The notes under the pieces: generated by a model | Databases searched by the model: none | What the model was told of the DNA's origin: nothing | Seen by the model: only the letters and a program-made list of their open reading frames with translations | Program-made: the position numbers and the translations under genes | Shown: positions 9,007 to 18,055 of the stretch, one piece after another | Position numbering within the stretch: position 1 is the stretch's first letter | How the letters are laid out: every line of letters begins with the position of its first letter | DNA from: Chryseobacterium contaminans | Lineage (GTDB): Bacteria > Bacteroidota > Bacteroidia > Flavobacteriales > Weeksellaceae | Reading direction: 5' to 3' | NCBI RefSeq assembly: GCF_001684955.1 | Contig: NZ_MAYF01000112.1 | Coordinates: forward strand, 1-64,000 | DNA: 64,000 nt

Positions 9007-9915
9007 TTAGATCTGGCTTTTGATTTCTGCCATTAATTCTTTTCCGCCATTTTCCAGCACTACTTTTGCAAATTTTTCTCCAAAATTTTCTGTAGAGTTG
9101 TATATAAAGTTCTCATCAAGAGCAATGCAGTTTTTACCATCCAGAGAGCAAAGCGCTGCTGTAAAGCGGATCTGATTCTCGATAATTTCAGCAAAAGCTC
9201 CGATAGGTGCGGTACATCCTCCTTCTAAAGTGCTTAGAAAATTTCTTTCAATTTCTACACAGATCTGGGTTGGCTGATGATTGATCTGTTTCAGTATTTC
9301 ATTGATCTCCGGTTTATCGGAATGTCCTGCAACCGCAATAACGCCCTGAGATGGGGCCGAAATCATTACCGGAAGCATTTCATAATCAATTTCCATTTTC
9401 ATTCTTTTGATCCCGGCTAAAGATAAGATAGTGGCATCAAAATCTCCATCTTCAAGTTTTTGAAGACGGGTCTGGATATTTCCACGGATGTCTGAAAACT
9501 CAGTGTTCGGGAAATGTCTTAACCAGAAAGCTCTTCTTCTTAAGCTGCTTGTGGCAAGCTTCAGTTCGTGAAGTTCTTTGTTCTTTGCAGATTCTTTTCT
9601 GATCAGAATGTCTTGGGGATAATCTCTTTCCAGATAGGCTACCATCTCAATATTCTGAGGTAACAGGGTAGGGACATCCTTTAAAGAGTGAACAGCAATA
9701 TCAATTTCATCATTCAATAAGGCTACATCAAGGTCTCTTGTGAAAACCCCTGTGATTCCTAATGAATATAAAGGTTGGTTCAGGTTCTTATCGCCAGAAG
9801 AAACGATAGGAACAATTTCCGTTAAATAATTGTTGTTCTGAAGGTGCCTCGCAACCTCTCTAGCCTGCCAAAGTGCAAGTGCGGAATTTCTTGTTCCGAT
9901 TCTAATGCTTTTCAT
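9007..9915 (-). CDS. hemC: Hydroxymethylbilane synthase (porphobilinogen deaminase)
   Basis: This enzyme polymerises four porphobilinogens. The ATG at 9915 gives MKSIRIGTRNSALALWQA, the canonical N-terminus; a longer reading from a TTG at 9939 is possible but unneeded. Conserved blocks are SSGDK, the HSLKDVPT motif near residue 80, the TSSLRRRAFW block, and the dipyrromethane-cofactor cysteine in LEGGCTAPIGAF (about 231). The start overlaps the hemA stop by 14 nt, indicating translational coupling. Confidence 0.95.
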   Translation of the reverse strand: MKSIRIGTRNSALALWQAREVARHLQNNNYLTEIVPIVSSGDKNLNQPLYSLGITGVFTRDLDVALLNDEIDIAVHSLKDVPTLLPQNIEMVAYLERDYPQDILIRKESAKNKELHELKLATSSLRRRAFWLRHFPNTEFSDIRGNIQTRLQKLEDGDFDATILSLAGIKRMKMEIDYEMLPVMISAPSQGVIAVAGHSDKPEINEILKQINHQPTQICVEIERNFLSTLEGGCTAPIGAFAEIIENQIRFTAALCSLDGKNCIALDENFIYNSTENFGEKFAKVVLENGGKELMAEIKSQI

Positions 9916-11176
9916 TGAATTCGTTGTTTGGTTGTTCAACTAATATTTCGTGCATTAATTTACTAATTTCTTCGGCTTTTAAAGGGTTATCGATGATATA
10001 TTTTGCAAAACGGTTGGTGATCTTCTGGATCATTTTATCAGAAAGTTCCATATCCGTGATGTCTATATATTTATTTTTCTTGTAAAAGTTATGCATTTCA
10101 TTGCGTTCCATGTTCTTTAACACCGCTTTGAAATGATGAATGTTTGGTGCCAGCTTTCTTTTTTTCTCCCATTCAATAAAATCTTTCATCAGTTCCTTGA
10201 TGATCTTCTCTGCTTTAGGAATTTCTTTTTCCCTTTGCTGGATTGTTTCCTGGATCTGTTTTGAAAGCTCATCAACATCTATTAAGGTTACATTTTTATT
10301 TTCTGTAACATTCTTTTCAACGTTGTGAGGAATAGAAAGGTCAATCACCAATGTTTCTTTTCCGTTCGGGAAATGCGATTGATTAATGATGGGGTGCTTT
10401 GCCCCGGTAGCCACGATAAGAATATCCGTGTCTTTTAATTCCTTATCAACATCAGCATAATCAACATGAGGAATATTATATTTTTGGGAAATTTTTTCAG
10501 CTTTTTCCTGGGTTCTGTTCGCAATTTTAATTTTAGGCTGATAAACATGTTTTACCAGATTTTCCACCGTATTCTGTCCAATCTCACCCACACCAAGAAG
10601 AAGAATATTCTTTTCGGTAATTCTCTTCTGATTATTTAGGATATAATGAACGGCTGCATAAGAAACAGAAGCTGCACCATTGGAAATTCCGGTTTCATTC
10701 TTGATCCTTTTGGAAATCTGAATAGCAGCATTGATGGCTCTTTCCAGATATGGATTAGAATTTTGTCTTTCCTTTTTAAAACGGGCGTATGCTTTTTTGA
10801 TCTGGCCAATAATTTCAAAATCTCCAATAATCTGGCTCTCAAGACCAGCGGCTACTCTGAAAAGATGTATTAAAGCCTCTTCTTTGGTTAAGATATTGGC
10901 AAACTGAAGAAAATCCGTAAGATTTACTCCAATGGTTTTGCAATATTCTTCTGCTACTAAAAGATAATTGGAAGAGGTAGTATAGATCTCAGTCCTGTTA
11001 CATGTGGAAACCACAAATGCATCCCCAAGGTCTTCCTGATGGACGCGGGAAACAAAGTTTTTGATGTTTTCATCAAAGAATGCAAACTTTCCTCTCGTTT
11101 CTACATCGGCCTTTTCGTAGCTTATGGAAAGCACGGCAAAATTCGATGTTTGATGGATGTTGGAATACTGTAACAT
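9902..11176 (-). CDS. hemA: Glutamyl-tRNA reductase
   Basis: This is the first committed enzyme of C5-pathway tetrapyrrole synthesis, reducing Glu-tRNA(Glu) to glutamate-1-semialdehyde. It has 424 residues from ATG 11176. Seen: the catalytic-cysteine motif VVSTCNRTEIY near residue 52, the NADPH-binding fold with LLLGVGEIGQNTVENL, and the C-terminal dimerisation helix region. I reject the TTG 12 nt upstream because it lies within the -7 box TAAATTTG. The mRNA would then be almost leaderless. It heads the operon hemA-hemC-hemD-hemE. Confidence 0.94.
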   Translation of the reverse strand: MLQYSNIHQTSNFAVLSISYEKADVETRGKFAFFDENIKNFVSRVHQEDLGDAFVVSTCNRTEIYTTSSNYLLVAEEYCKTIGVNLTDFLQFANILTKEEALIHLFRVAAGLESQIIGDFEIIGQIKKAYARFKKERQNSNPYLERAINAAIQISKRIKNETGISNGAASVSYAAVHYILNNQKRITEKNILLLGVGEIGQNTVENLVKHVYQPKIKIANRTQEKAEKISQKYNIPHVDYADVDKELKDTDILIVATGAKHPIINQSHFPNGKETLVIDLSIPHNVEKNVTENKNVTLIDVDELSKQIQETIQQREKEIPKAEKIIKELMKDFIEWEKKRKLAPNIHHFKAVLKNMERNEMHNFYKKNKYIDITDMELSDKMIQKITNRFAKYIIDNPLKAEEISKLMHEILVEQPNNEFNEKH

Positions 11177-11185
11177 AAGCAGTGG

Positions 11186-11193
11186 CAAATTTA
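11186..11193 (-). promoter_or_regulatory. -7 box of the hem operon
   Basis: TAAATTTG on the minus strand, 9 nt before the hemA ATG. Its position argues for the 11176 start. Confidence 0.5.
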
Positions 11194-11528
11194 CGTTTTT
11201 TTTAATTAATGATCCTCTGATAGTATATATGATAATTATCGTAAAAAACTATGATTACAAACTCTATTAAATGAAGAAGGTAAAAGTTCAAACTCCGGAT
11301 TGTTAAAGCTAATTTTATAAATACGCTTATTGATTTACTTTTATAGGTGTTTTTAGAGTTCAGATTCTCCCATTAATTTTAGTTGAAATCAAACTCTGTA
11401 ATTATCTAAACAGAAAGTTAATAAAGAATTATAAATTTTAATAAAATTTTAACCAAATTAAGTTGTGTTGAAATTTCTTTCGTAGTGTTAAATTTATATC
11501 TTTGTAAACTTAAAATCAGAAGAAAAAT
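11194..11528. other. Divergent intergenic region hemA/mreB
   Basis: About 335 nt of very AT-rich DNA between two divergent operons. It ends in the mreB promoter. No ORF, hairpin or RNA gene worth calling was seen. Confidence 0.5.
11497..11504 (+). promoter_or_regulatory. -7 box of the mre operon
   Basis: TATCTTTG, perfect TAnnTTTG, 24 nt before the mreB ATG. Confidence 0.5.
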
Positions 11529-12554
11529 ATGAGTTTATTTGATATGTTTACGCAAGAAATTGCGATAGACCTGGGAACAGCCAATACCCTTATTATCCAT
11601 AATAATAAAATTGTTATAGATCAACCGTCAATTGTTGCAATTGAACGCTCTACGGGTAAGCCTATTGCTGTAGGTGAACAGGCTAAGCATATGCAAGGGA
11701 AAACTCACGAAGATATTAAGACCATCCGCCCATTGAAAGATGGGGTTATTGCAGATTTCCACGCTTCTGAACATATGATTAAGGAATTTATCAAGAAAAT
11801 TCCCGGAATTAAAGGTAAATTCATACAGCCTGCATTAAGAATTGTAATCTGTATTCCTTCTGGTATTACTGAAGTTGAAAAAAGAGCGGTAAGAGACTCT
11901 GCTCAGAAAGTAAACGCAAAAGAAGTAAGATTAATCTATGAACCAATGGCAGCTGCTATAGGAGTTGGGATTGATGTACAGAAGCCTGAAGGAAATATGA
12001 TCATCGATATAGGTGGAGGTACCACTGAAATTGCTGTTGTAGCTTTAGGAGGTATTGTATGTGACAAATCTGTAAAAATTGCAGGAGACGTATTCACCAA
12101 TGATATTGCTTATTACTTAAGAACTCACCATAACCTTTATATCGGGGAAAGAACGGCTGAAAGAATTAAAATTGAAGTAGGTTCTGCTGTAGAAGATCTT
12201 GATGTAGACATCGAGGATATCCCGGTACAGGGTAGAGACCTTATCACAGGTAAGCCTAAAGAAATTATGGTAGGGTATAAAGAAATTGCCCGTGCATTAG
12301 ACAAATCTATCATCAGAATTGAAGATGCTGTAATGGAAACTCTTTCCCTTACTCCACCGGAATTGGCTGCTGATATTTATAAGACAGGTATTTATCTTGC
12401 CGGAGGAGGTGCATTGTTAAGAGGTCTTGCGGACAGAATCCACAAAAAGACAGGTCTTCCTGTTTTTGTAGCAGAAGATCCGTTGAGAGCTGTAGTTCGT
12501 GGAACTGGTATTGCCCTTAAGAATATGGATAAATTCAATTTCTTAATTAAATAA
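11529..12554 (+). CDS. mreB: Rod-shape-determining actin homologue MreB
   Basis: A 341-residue bacterial actin that forms membrane-bound filaments steering the elongation peptidoglycan machinery. Actin-fold phosphate-binding motifs are visible: phosphate 1 IAIDLGTANTLI, phosphate 2 IIDIGGGTTEIAVVALGG, and the adenosine motif IYLAGGGALLRGL. Length is typical. It leads the operon mreB-mreC-mreD-mrdA-rodA, with mreC 28 nt downstream. Confidence 0.97.
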   Translation: MSLFDMFTQEIAIDLGTANTLIIHNNKIVIDQPSIVAIERSTGKPIAVGEQAKHMQGKTHEDIKTIRPLKDGVIADFHASEHMIKEFIKKIPGIKGKFIQPALRIVICIPSGITEVEKRAVRDSAQKVNAKEVRLIYEPMAAAIGVGIDVQKPEGNMIIDIGGGTTEIAVVALGGIVCDKSVKIAGDVFTNDIAYYLRTHHNLYIGERTAERIKIEVGSAVEDLDVDIEDIPVQGRDLITGKPKEIMVGYKEIARALDKSIIRIEDAVMETLSLTPPELAADIYKTGIYLAGGGALLRGLADRIHKKTGLPVFVAEDPLRAVVRGTGIALKNMDKFNFLIK

Positions 12555-12582
12555 TTTTAACTTTTTACGACTGTATATCTGA

Positions 12583-13437
12583 ATGGGATTTTTGCTGAGA
12601 TTATTTTCGAAGAACACACTTTTTGTCTTCTTTATATTCCTGCAAATTATTGCTCTGGTTCTGATATTCTCTAGAAATGCCATGCAGAGATCCTGGATTG
12701 CGGGCCAAACAGCTGCATTGAATTCATGGATTTCCGGGTATATTGATGAAGGGGTTTCTTATCTGAAGCTAAAACAGATCAATGAAGATCTGGTAGTTCA
12801 GAATAAAGCTCTTATGGCAGAACTTTATGGAAAAGACGGGACGAAAAACCCTGTTTTCAAAAGAGTACATGATACCATTGGAGGCGGTCAAATCTATACT
12901 TTTGTTGATGGAGAAATTGTTTTTAACAGTATCAACAGAAGAAATAATTACTTTACAATCAACCGTGGCCGCAGAGACGGAGTCTTCCCTCAAATGGGGG
13001 TAATGGCGCCTAGAGGTATTGCTGGGATTGTTATCAATTCTACAGACAGTTATGCACTGGTTCAATCTGTATTGAGTGTCAATAAGATCAGAATTAATGC
13101 ATCACTGAAAAATTCCGGATATTTTGGAACCTTAACATGGAACGGAGATAATTCCAGGGTAATGCACCTTGCAGATATTCCGAAATATGTTGCTTTAAAA
13201 GTGGGAGACACTGTTGTAACAGACGGAAAATCTGCCATCTTCCCGAAAGGGGTAATGATTGGAACCATTGCCGGATATTCAGTAGATAATAAAACCGGTT
13301 TCTGGGATATTTCTGTGGAACTGAGTGAAAAAATGGGTGCATTGAGTAAAGTGTATGTCGTTAAAAACCTGAAAAAAGCTGAAGTGCAGAAAATTCAGGA
13401 CACGATGCAGGCTGTAATAAAAAAGGAAAATGATTAG
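12583..13437 (+). CDS. mreC: Rod-shape-determining protein MreC
   Basis: A 284-residue inner-membrane protein with one N-terminal transmembrane helix (about 10-28, LFVFFIFLQIIALVLIF), a coiled-coil segment around 60-80 and a periplasmic double beta-barrel core (NRRNNYFTINRGRRDGVFPQMGVMAPRGIAGIV). It links MreB, MreD and the PBP2-RodA synthase. Its last 8 nt overlap the mreD start, so translation is coupled. Confidence 0.93.
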   Translation: MGFLLRLFSKNTLFVFFIFLQIIALVLIFSRNAMQRSWIAGQTAALNSWISGYIDEGVSYLKLKQINEDLVVQNKALMAELYGKDGTKNPVFKRVHDTIGGGQIYTFVDGEIVFNSINRRNNYFTINRGRRDGVFPQMGVMAPRGIAGIVINSTDSYALVQSVLSVNKIRINASLKNSGYFGTLTWNGDNSRVMHLADIPKYVALKVGDTVVTDGKSAIFPKGVMIGTIAGYSVDNKTGFWDISVELSEKMGALSKVYVVKNLKKAEVQKIQDTMQAVIKKEND

Positions 13438-13936
13438 CAGGACTTTATTTACCGATATATTAATCATGATCTTTCTTGTTGCATTACAGATTTTTGTATT
13501 GAACAGGATTACTATTTTCGGGAAATATACTCCGGTATTATATCCTGTATTTGTCATGTTCTATCCTTTTTTCAGAAATAAATTTCAATTTCTGGCATTA
13601 AGCTTTTTAATAGGATTATCTATTGATGGTTTCCTCTATTCGTGGGGAATTAATGCCTTTGCAACAACGCTGATAGCTTATTTCAGAACGTTGATATTCA
13701 GAACGTCTACGGATACATCCACAGACTTTTTCTCTTTTCAGTCCCTGCAATGGGCGCAGTTTTTGCTGTTTTTATTTTCAAGTATTTTCCTGCATCAGCT
13801 TTTAGTGCAATATATTGAGTTCTTTAAGTTCAGCAGGTTTTTTGAAATTTTGTTTAATGTTTTGGTGACTAGTGTAATTTCATTTATATTTATCGTTATC
13901 TACGCATTAATATTTAAAATCAAACAAAAAGTTTGA
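13430..13936 (+). CDS. mreD: Rod-shape-determining protein MreD
   Basis: A 168-residue hydrophobic protein with about five predicted transmembrane segments (FTDILIMIFLVALQIFVLN, VLYPVFVMFYPFF and others). Sequence alone is weakly conserved. Size, hydrophobicity and position between mreC and mrdA make the assignment secure. The start overlaps mreC by 8 nt and the stop overlaps the mrdA start by 4 nt. Confidence 0.9.
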   Translation: MISRTLFTDILIMIFLVALQIFVLNRITIFGKYTPVLYPVFVMFYPFFRNKFQFLALSFLIGLSIDGFLYSWGINAFATTLIAYFRTLIFRTSTDTSTDFFSFQSLQWAQFLLFLFSSIFLHQLLVQYIEFFKFSRFFEILFNVLVTSVISFIFIVIYALIFKIKQKV

Positions 13937-15981
13937 ACACACGTTATTTAAAAATTTTTTCCATTCTAGTTGTTATCGCCCTTATTTTTGTGGCGAGACT
14001 TGCGTATTTACAGTTGTTTACAGACCGTTATGCGCTGAATGCTGCCAATACTTCCATTAAAATAGAATATGTAATTCCTCAGCGCGGAGTTATCTTTGAC
14101 CGAAACGGAAAAATCATGGTAGGGAACCAGCCTGCATATGAAATTTCCTTTACTCAGGCTTTAATGAAACCTGATTTTGATACATTAGGCTTTTGCAGTC
14201 TGATGAAGATTTCTAAAGCAGATTTCATCAACAAGATCAATGTCATAAAAAAGGAAAAATACTATTCTAAACTGACTCCTATGACCTTTTTAAAGGATCT
14301 CAGCAGAGAAGATATTGCAAGGGTTCAGGAGATTATTTTTAAATATCCTGCCTTTAATATTGTACAGAGACCTCAGCGTCAATATGAAGTTTCTACCTCC
14401 GGAAACCTTTTAGGATATACCAGTGAAGTAAATGAAAGAGAGATTAAAAAGGACTCTCTCTATTACTTACCTGGAGATTTTATCGGAAAAACAGGGGTGG
14501 AGAAGTCTTATGAGAAGGAACTTCGTGGGATAAAAGGGATGAAGTATATCCAAAAAGATATCAGACTTAGAAATATAGGGTCCTATAAAAACGGAGCTTT
14601 AGATAAGGATGTAGTTACCGGTAAAGATATCACTCTTACTATTGACTATGATCTTCAGAGAACCGCAGAAGAAATGCTTGTCAACAAGCACGGAGCAGTG
14701 GTAGCTATAGATCCTAATAATGGTGAAGTGCTGGTTGCGGCAACCGGACCGGATATTGATCCCAACCTTTTCACCGGACCTAATAAATCTAAAAACTTAT
14801 ATGCCCTGTCAAAAGATACGCTTTATGAAAATAAACCTACTTTTGACCGTTCTTTACAGGCGGGATATCCTCCGGGGTCCACTTTTAAACTGCTAACGGC
14901 TTTGGCTGCAATGCAAATGGGAGTGATGGATGAAAAGACTATTTTTCCTTGTGGAGGAGGTTTCTTCTATAAAGGAAAAAGAATTAAAGGCCACGGTGGA
15001 GCTGATCCGCTTATCCCTTCTATTCAGGTTTCCAGTAACTGTTTCTTTACGTATGCATTTATTGCCATTATCAAAAAATATCCAGGAAATCCTTCAAAAG
15101 GCGTTGATGAATGGAAAAAGATTATGAGCAGCTTTGGAGTTGGAGAGTTTTTAAATAATGACTTTGCGGTGGGTGCAAAAGGAAGAATTCCTTCTGGAGA
15201 CTTTTATGAGAGAAGGTTTAAAGCTATTATGAAAGCCAGCGGATCTCAGAGAACAGACTTTAAAAACTGGGATGAAATGTCAACAGGTGCCATTTATAAT
15301 GGAATGGGGCAGGGAGATGTTCTGGTAACTCCTATTCAGCTGGCTAATTATGTGGCTGCTATTGCCAACAGAGGATGGTATTATACGCCCCATATTGTGA
15401 AGGCCATTGATGGGAAGCCTAATCCAGATCCAAGATTTAAGGTTAAGCATAAAACTCTGGTAGATCCAAAACACTTTGAACCTGTTTTAAAAGGGATGGA
15501 AGCTGTAGTTTTAAGAGGAACAGCAAGAGGATTGAAGTCCAATGATTTTACACAGCTGGCGAAAACAGGTACAGCACAGGTTCCACAAGGAAAGGATAAC
15601 TCTATCTTTGTATTGATTGCTCCTGCTGAGAAGCCAAAAATTGTTGTGGTTGCCGTAATGGAACATGCAGGATTTGGGGCTACATGGGCAGGGCCTGCTT
15701 GTACGGTGATTGCTGAGAAATATATTACCGGAGATCTGAAAAGAGAACATCTGTATAAAAAAATGATAACCTCTAGTTTCATGCCGGAATACAAAAGGCA
15801 ATGGATTGCAGATTTGAAACGTAAAGGGCTTTATAAAGATCCTAAGCCTGATTCAATTAAACAAAAAAGAATAAAAGATAGCCTGGATCTTATTAAACAA
15901 CAGAAAGCCAAACTTCAAAAGAAATTAGAAGAAGAGAAGGCCAAAAATAATAACACTGCTAAAAAAACTGTTAAGCAATGA
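13933..15981 (+). CDS. mrdA: Penicillin-binding protein 2, elongasome transpeptidase
   Basis: A 682-residue class B PBP that cross-links peptidoglycan during elongation. One N-terminal transmembrane helix (IFSILVVIALIFVARLAYL) is followed by the pedestal domain with the QRGVIFDRNGK motif, then the transpeptidase domain: SxxK in PGSTFKL (Ser about 316), SxN in VSSNCF, and KTG in LAKTGTAQ. The C-terminal tail is a long Lys/Glu/Gln-rich stretch. The start is TTG, inside a TTGA overlap with the mreD stop. No in-frame ATG precedes the membrane helix, so the rare start is required. Confidence 0.94.
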   Translation: MNTRYLKIFSILVVIALIFVARLAYLQLFTDRYALNAANTSIKIEYVIPQRGVIFDRNGKIMVGNQPAYEISFTQALMKPDFDTLGFCSLMKISKADFINKINVIKKEKYYSKLTPMTFLKDLSREDIARVQEIIFKYPAFNIVQRPQRQYEVSTSGNLLGYTSEVNEREIKKDSLYYLPGDFIGKTGVEKSYEKELRGIKGMKYIQKDIRLRNIGSYKNGALDKDVVTGKDITLTIDYDLQRTAEEMLVNKHGAVVAIDPNNGEVLVAATGPDIDPNLFTGPNKSKNLYALSKDTLYENKPTFDRSLQAGYPPGSTFKLLTALAAMQMGVMDEKTIFPCGGGFFYKGKRIKGHGGADPLIPSIQVSSNCFFTYAFIAIIKKYPGNPSKGVDEWKKIMSSFGVGEFLNNDFAVGAKGRIPSGDFYERRFKAIMKASGSQRTDFKNWDEMSTGAIYNGMGQGDVLVTPIQLANYVAAIANRGWYYTPHIVKAIDGKPNPDPRFKVKHKTLVDPKHFEPVLKGMEAVVLRGTARGLKSNDFTQLAKTGTAQVPQGKDNSIFVLIAPAEKPKIVVVAVMEHAGFGATWAGPACTVIAEKYITGDLKREHLYKKMITSSFMPEYKRQWIADLKRKGLYKDPKPDSIKQKRIKDSLDLIKQQKAKLQKKLEEEKAKNNNTAKKTVKQ

Positions 15982-17207
15982 AATGGACAGAAGGAATAGA
16001 TAAACTTGGCCTTGGGCTGTATTTCCTGCTTTGCATCTTTGCTATTGCGAATATTTACAGTGTTGACCAGAAACTTGGAGAAAAACAGTTGATGTTTTTC
16101 TGTATCTCTGTATTTGTAGGACTTATCATATTTGTAGGAAGAAGTAAGTTCTTTGAAAATATGGCAGGTATTATTTATATAGGCGGGGTACTCTTGCTGA
16201 TAGGACTTTTCCCTTTTGGAAAGGAAATTTTAGGACAAAAGAACTGGTATAAGTTCGGAAGCTTTACCATGCAGCCTGTTGAATTTGCTAAAATTGGTAC
16301 TGCTTTGATGCTTGCAAATTATGTTTCCGGACCTGATTTTAATCTTAAAAATAGAAAATCTTTATTTACGGCTTTAGGGATTATCGGTATACCGGCGGCA
16401 GTAGTACTGGCTATTCCGGATGTGGGATCTATGCTCGTATTCATTGCCTTCTTTATTGCTTTGTACAGAGAGGGGCTAAGTGGTTTGCTGTTTGGGATAG
16501 GTTTTATTTTTGCGGCTGTATTCTTAATAGCCTTAGCAATACCGCCAGTGTATGTAGCAGCAGCTATTTTAATTATCGCCGGTGTTCTGATCGCGATGAA
16601 CTACCATAGAATGTCCTGGGACGTGATTTCTATTTCGGGGATCGCAGGATCTATTCTTTTATTATGCGGGCTTGCATTCGGTTCACCTTATATTTTAGAA
16701 AAATTGCCTAAGCACCAGAGAGAAAGAATTGAAGTTCTTTATAAAGGTGAAAAAGCATTTAGAGATACTTCGGGATACAACTTATTATATTCCAAAACTG
16801 CAATCGGATCGGGAGGTCTTTTAGGAAAAGGATACCGTGAAGGGTCGGTTACCCAGGGGAAATTCGTTCCTGAGCAAGAGACCGATTATATTTTCTGTAC
16901 CGTAGGGGAAGAATGGGGGTTTGTGGGAAGTGCTATCCTGATCTTATGTTACATGGTCTATATTGGACGGATCTATTATCTTGCTGAACAACAGAAATCC
17001 ACTTTTAATCGTGTATTTGGGTATTGTTTTGCATCTATCCTTCTGATGCACTTTTCCATCAATTTAGGGATGGTTATGGGGCTTTTTCCAACGGTAGGGA
17101 TTCCGCTTCCTTATTTCAGTTATGGAGGAAGTTCTTTGCTGGCCTTCTCTATGATGACTTTTATTTTCTTTAAACTTAATTATTCGGATAAGAACAGCTT
17201 AGTATAG
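15978..17207 (+). CDS. rodA: RodA SEDS-family peptidoglycan polymerase
   Basis: A 409-residue SEDS glycosyltransferase with about ten membrane segments, partner of PBP2. Characteristic stretches are WYKFGSFTMQPVEFAKIGTAL, the GSGGLLGKGYREGSVTQGKFVPEQETDYIFCTVGEEWGF region (split here only by description) with the conserved Gln-Glu-Thr-Asp-Tyr, and the C-terminal GIPLPYFSYGGSSLL signature. ATGA overlap with mrdA shows tight coupling. It ends the mre operon. Confidence 0.95.
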   Translation: MKWTEGIDKLGLGLYFLLCIFAIANIYSVDQKLGEKQLMFFCISVFVGLIIFVGRSKFFENMAGIIYIGGVLLLIGLFPFGKEILGQKNWYKFGSFTMQPVEFAKIGTALMLANYVSGPDFNLKNRKSLFTALGIIGIPAAVVLAIPDVGSMLVFIAFFIALYREGLSGLLFGIGFIFAAVFLIALAIPPVYVAAAILIIAGVLIAMNYHRMSWDVISISGIAGSILLLCGLAFGSPYILEKLPKHQRERIEVLYKGEKAFRDTSGYNLLYSKTAIGSGGLLGKGYREGSVTQGKFVPEQETDYIFCTVGEEWGFVGSAILILCYMVYIGRIYYLAEQQKSTFNRVFGYCFASILLMHFSINLGMVMGLFPTVGIPLPYFSYGGSSLLAFSMMTFIFFKLNYSDKNSLV

Positions 17208-17292
17208 AGCTATTTCCCAAACGATTTGACTTATTTTTAGATCTGCAGAATGTGTGGATGCTATTCTGATACCTATAAATCACTATATTTTT

Positions 17293-17874
17293 ATGAAAGA
17301 TGCTTATATTTTAGATCAACATTTTGAAAATACAGATTTTGTGCAGTTTCCACTTGAAAAAGGAGAGTATGAAAACTGTACTTTTAAGAATTGCAGTTTT
17401 GAATATGGAAATTTGTCCGGTTTTAGTTTTACAGACTGTGAATTTACAGGTTGCAACCTCAGCATGACAAAGATTGGCTCAACAGCCTTTCGTAATGTTC
17501 TTTTTATAGAATGTAAAATGCTGGGTTTACAGTTTAATGATTGTAACGTTTTTGGTCTGTCTTTTAAGTTTGATGGCTGTGTGCTCAACAATTCTGTTTT
17601 TTACCAGACCTCTATAAAGAAAACTGTTTTTAAAAATTCAAAGCTGATTGAAGCAGATTTTACAGAATGTGATTTATCAAATGCTGTCTTAAATAACTGT
17701 GATCTGTCAGGAGCTGTTTTCGATAATACTAATCTTGAAAAGGCAGATTTGAGAACTTCTGTTAACTATTCCATAGATCCTGTTTTAAATAGGCTTAAAA
17801 AGGCCAAATTCTCACTTTCGGAAGTTCATGGACTGTTGTATAAGCTGGATATTAAAATAGACAAGAATAGCTAG
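17293..17874 (+). CDS. Qnr-like pentapeptide repeat protein
   Basis: From ATG 17293 the protein has 193 residues; a GTG 39 nt upstream is in frame but less likely. Residues about 25-165 are consecutive pentapeptide repeats of the A(D/N)LXX type rich in Cys and Phe (CTFKN CSFEY GNLSG FSFTD and so on), predicting a right-handed quadrilateral beta helix. The C-terminus (IDPVLNRLKKAKFSLSEVHG) resembles the helical cap of Qnr proteins, which mimic DNA and protect gyrase from quinolones. Whether this one does so is inference. It lies 85 nt after rodA, probably separately expressed. Confidence 0.82.
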   Translation: MKDAYILDQHFENTDFVQFPLEKGEYENCTFKNCSFEYGNLSGFSFTDCEFTGCNLSMTKIGSTAFRNVLFIECKMLGLQFNDCNVFGLSFKFDGCVLNNSVFYQTSIKKTVFKNSKLIEADFTECDLSNAVLNNCDLSGAVFDNTNLEKADLRTSVNYSIDPVLNRLKKAKFSLSEVHGLLYKLDIKIDKNS

Positions 17875-18003
17875 CTTATGAAGCTAGATGCTGAATGCGG
17901 GTATTTCTGAAAAGCCCTTTTAGGCAGAAGATATATTAAACGTTAATTAAATTCAATAGAAGCGGGTTTAGCCCAAGCTTAATAAAAAGTATAATGCATA
18001 AAA

Positions 18004-18030
18004 AAGCCATCAGGAATTCTGATGGCTTCA
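18004..18030 (-). terminator. Terminator of the NlpC/P60 gene
   Basis: Perfect 10-bp stem AAGCCATCAG / CTGATGGCTT with a 5-nt loop. On the minus strand it is followed by a run of T. Confidence 0.82.
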
Positions 18031-18055
18031 TTATTTAAATCAATTATTTATAAAA

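Noticed and set aside
15381-15794. 137-residue antisense ORF in mrdA
   Set aside because: Shadow of the transpeptidase domain.
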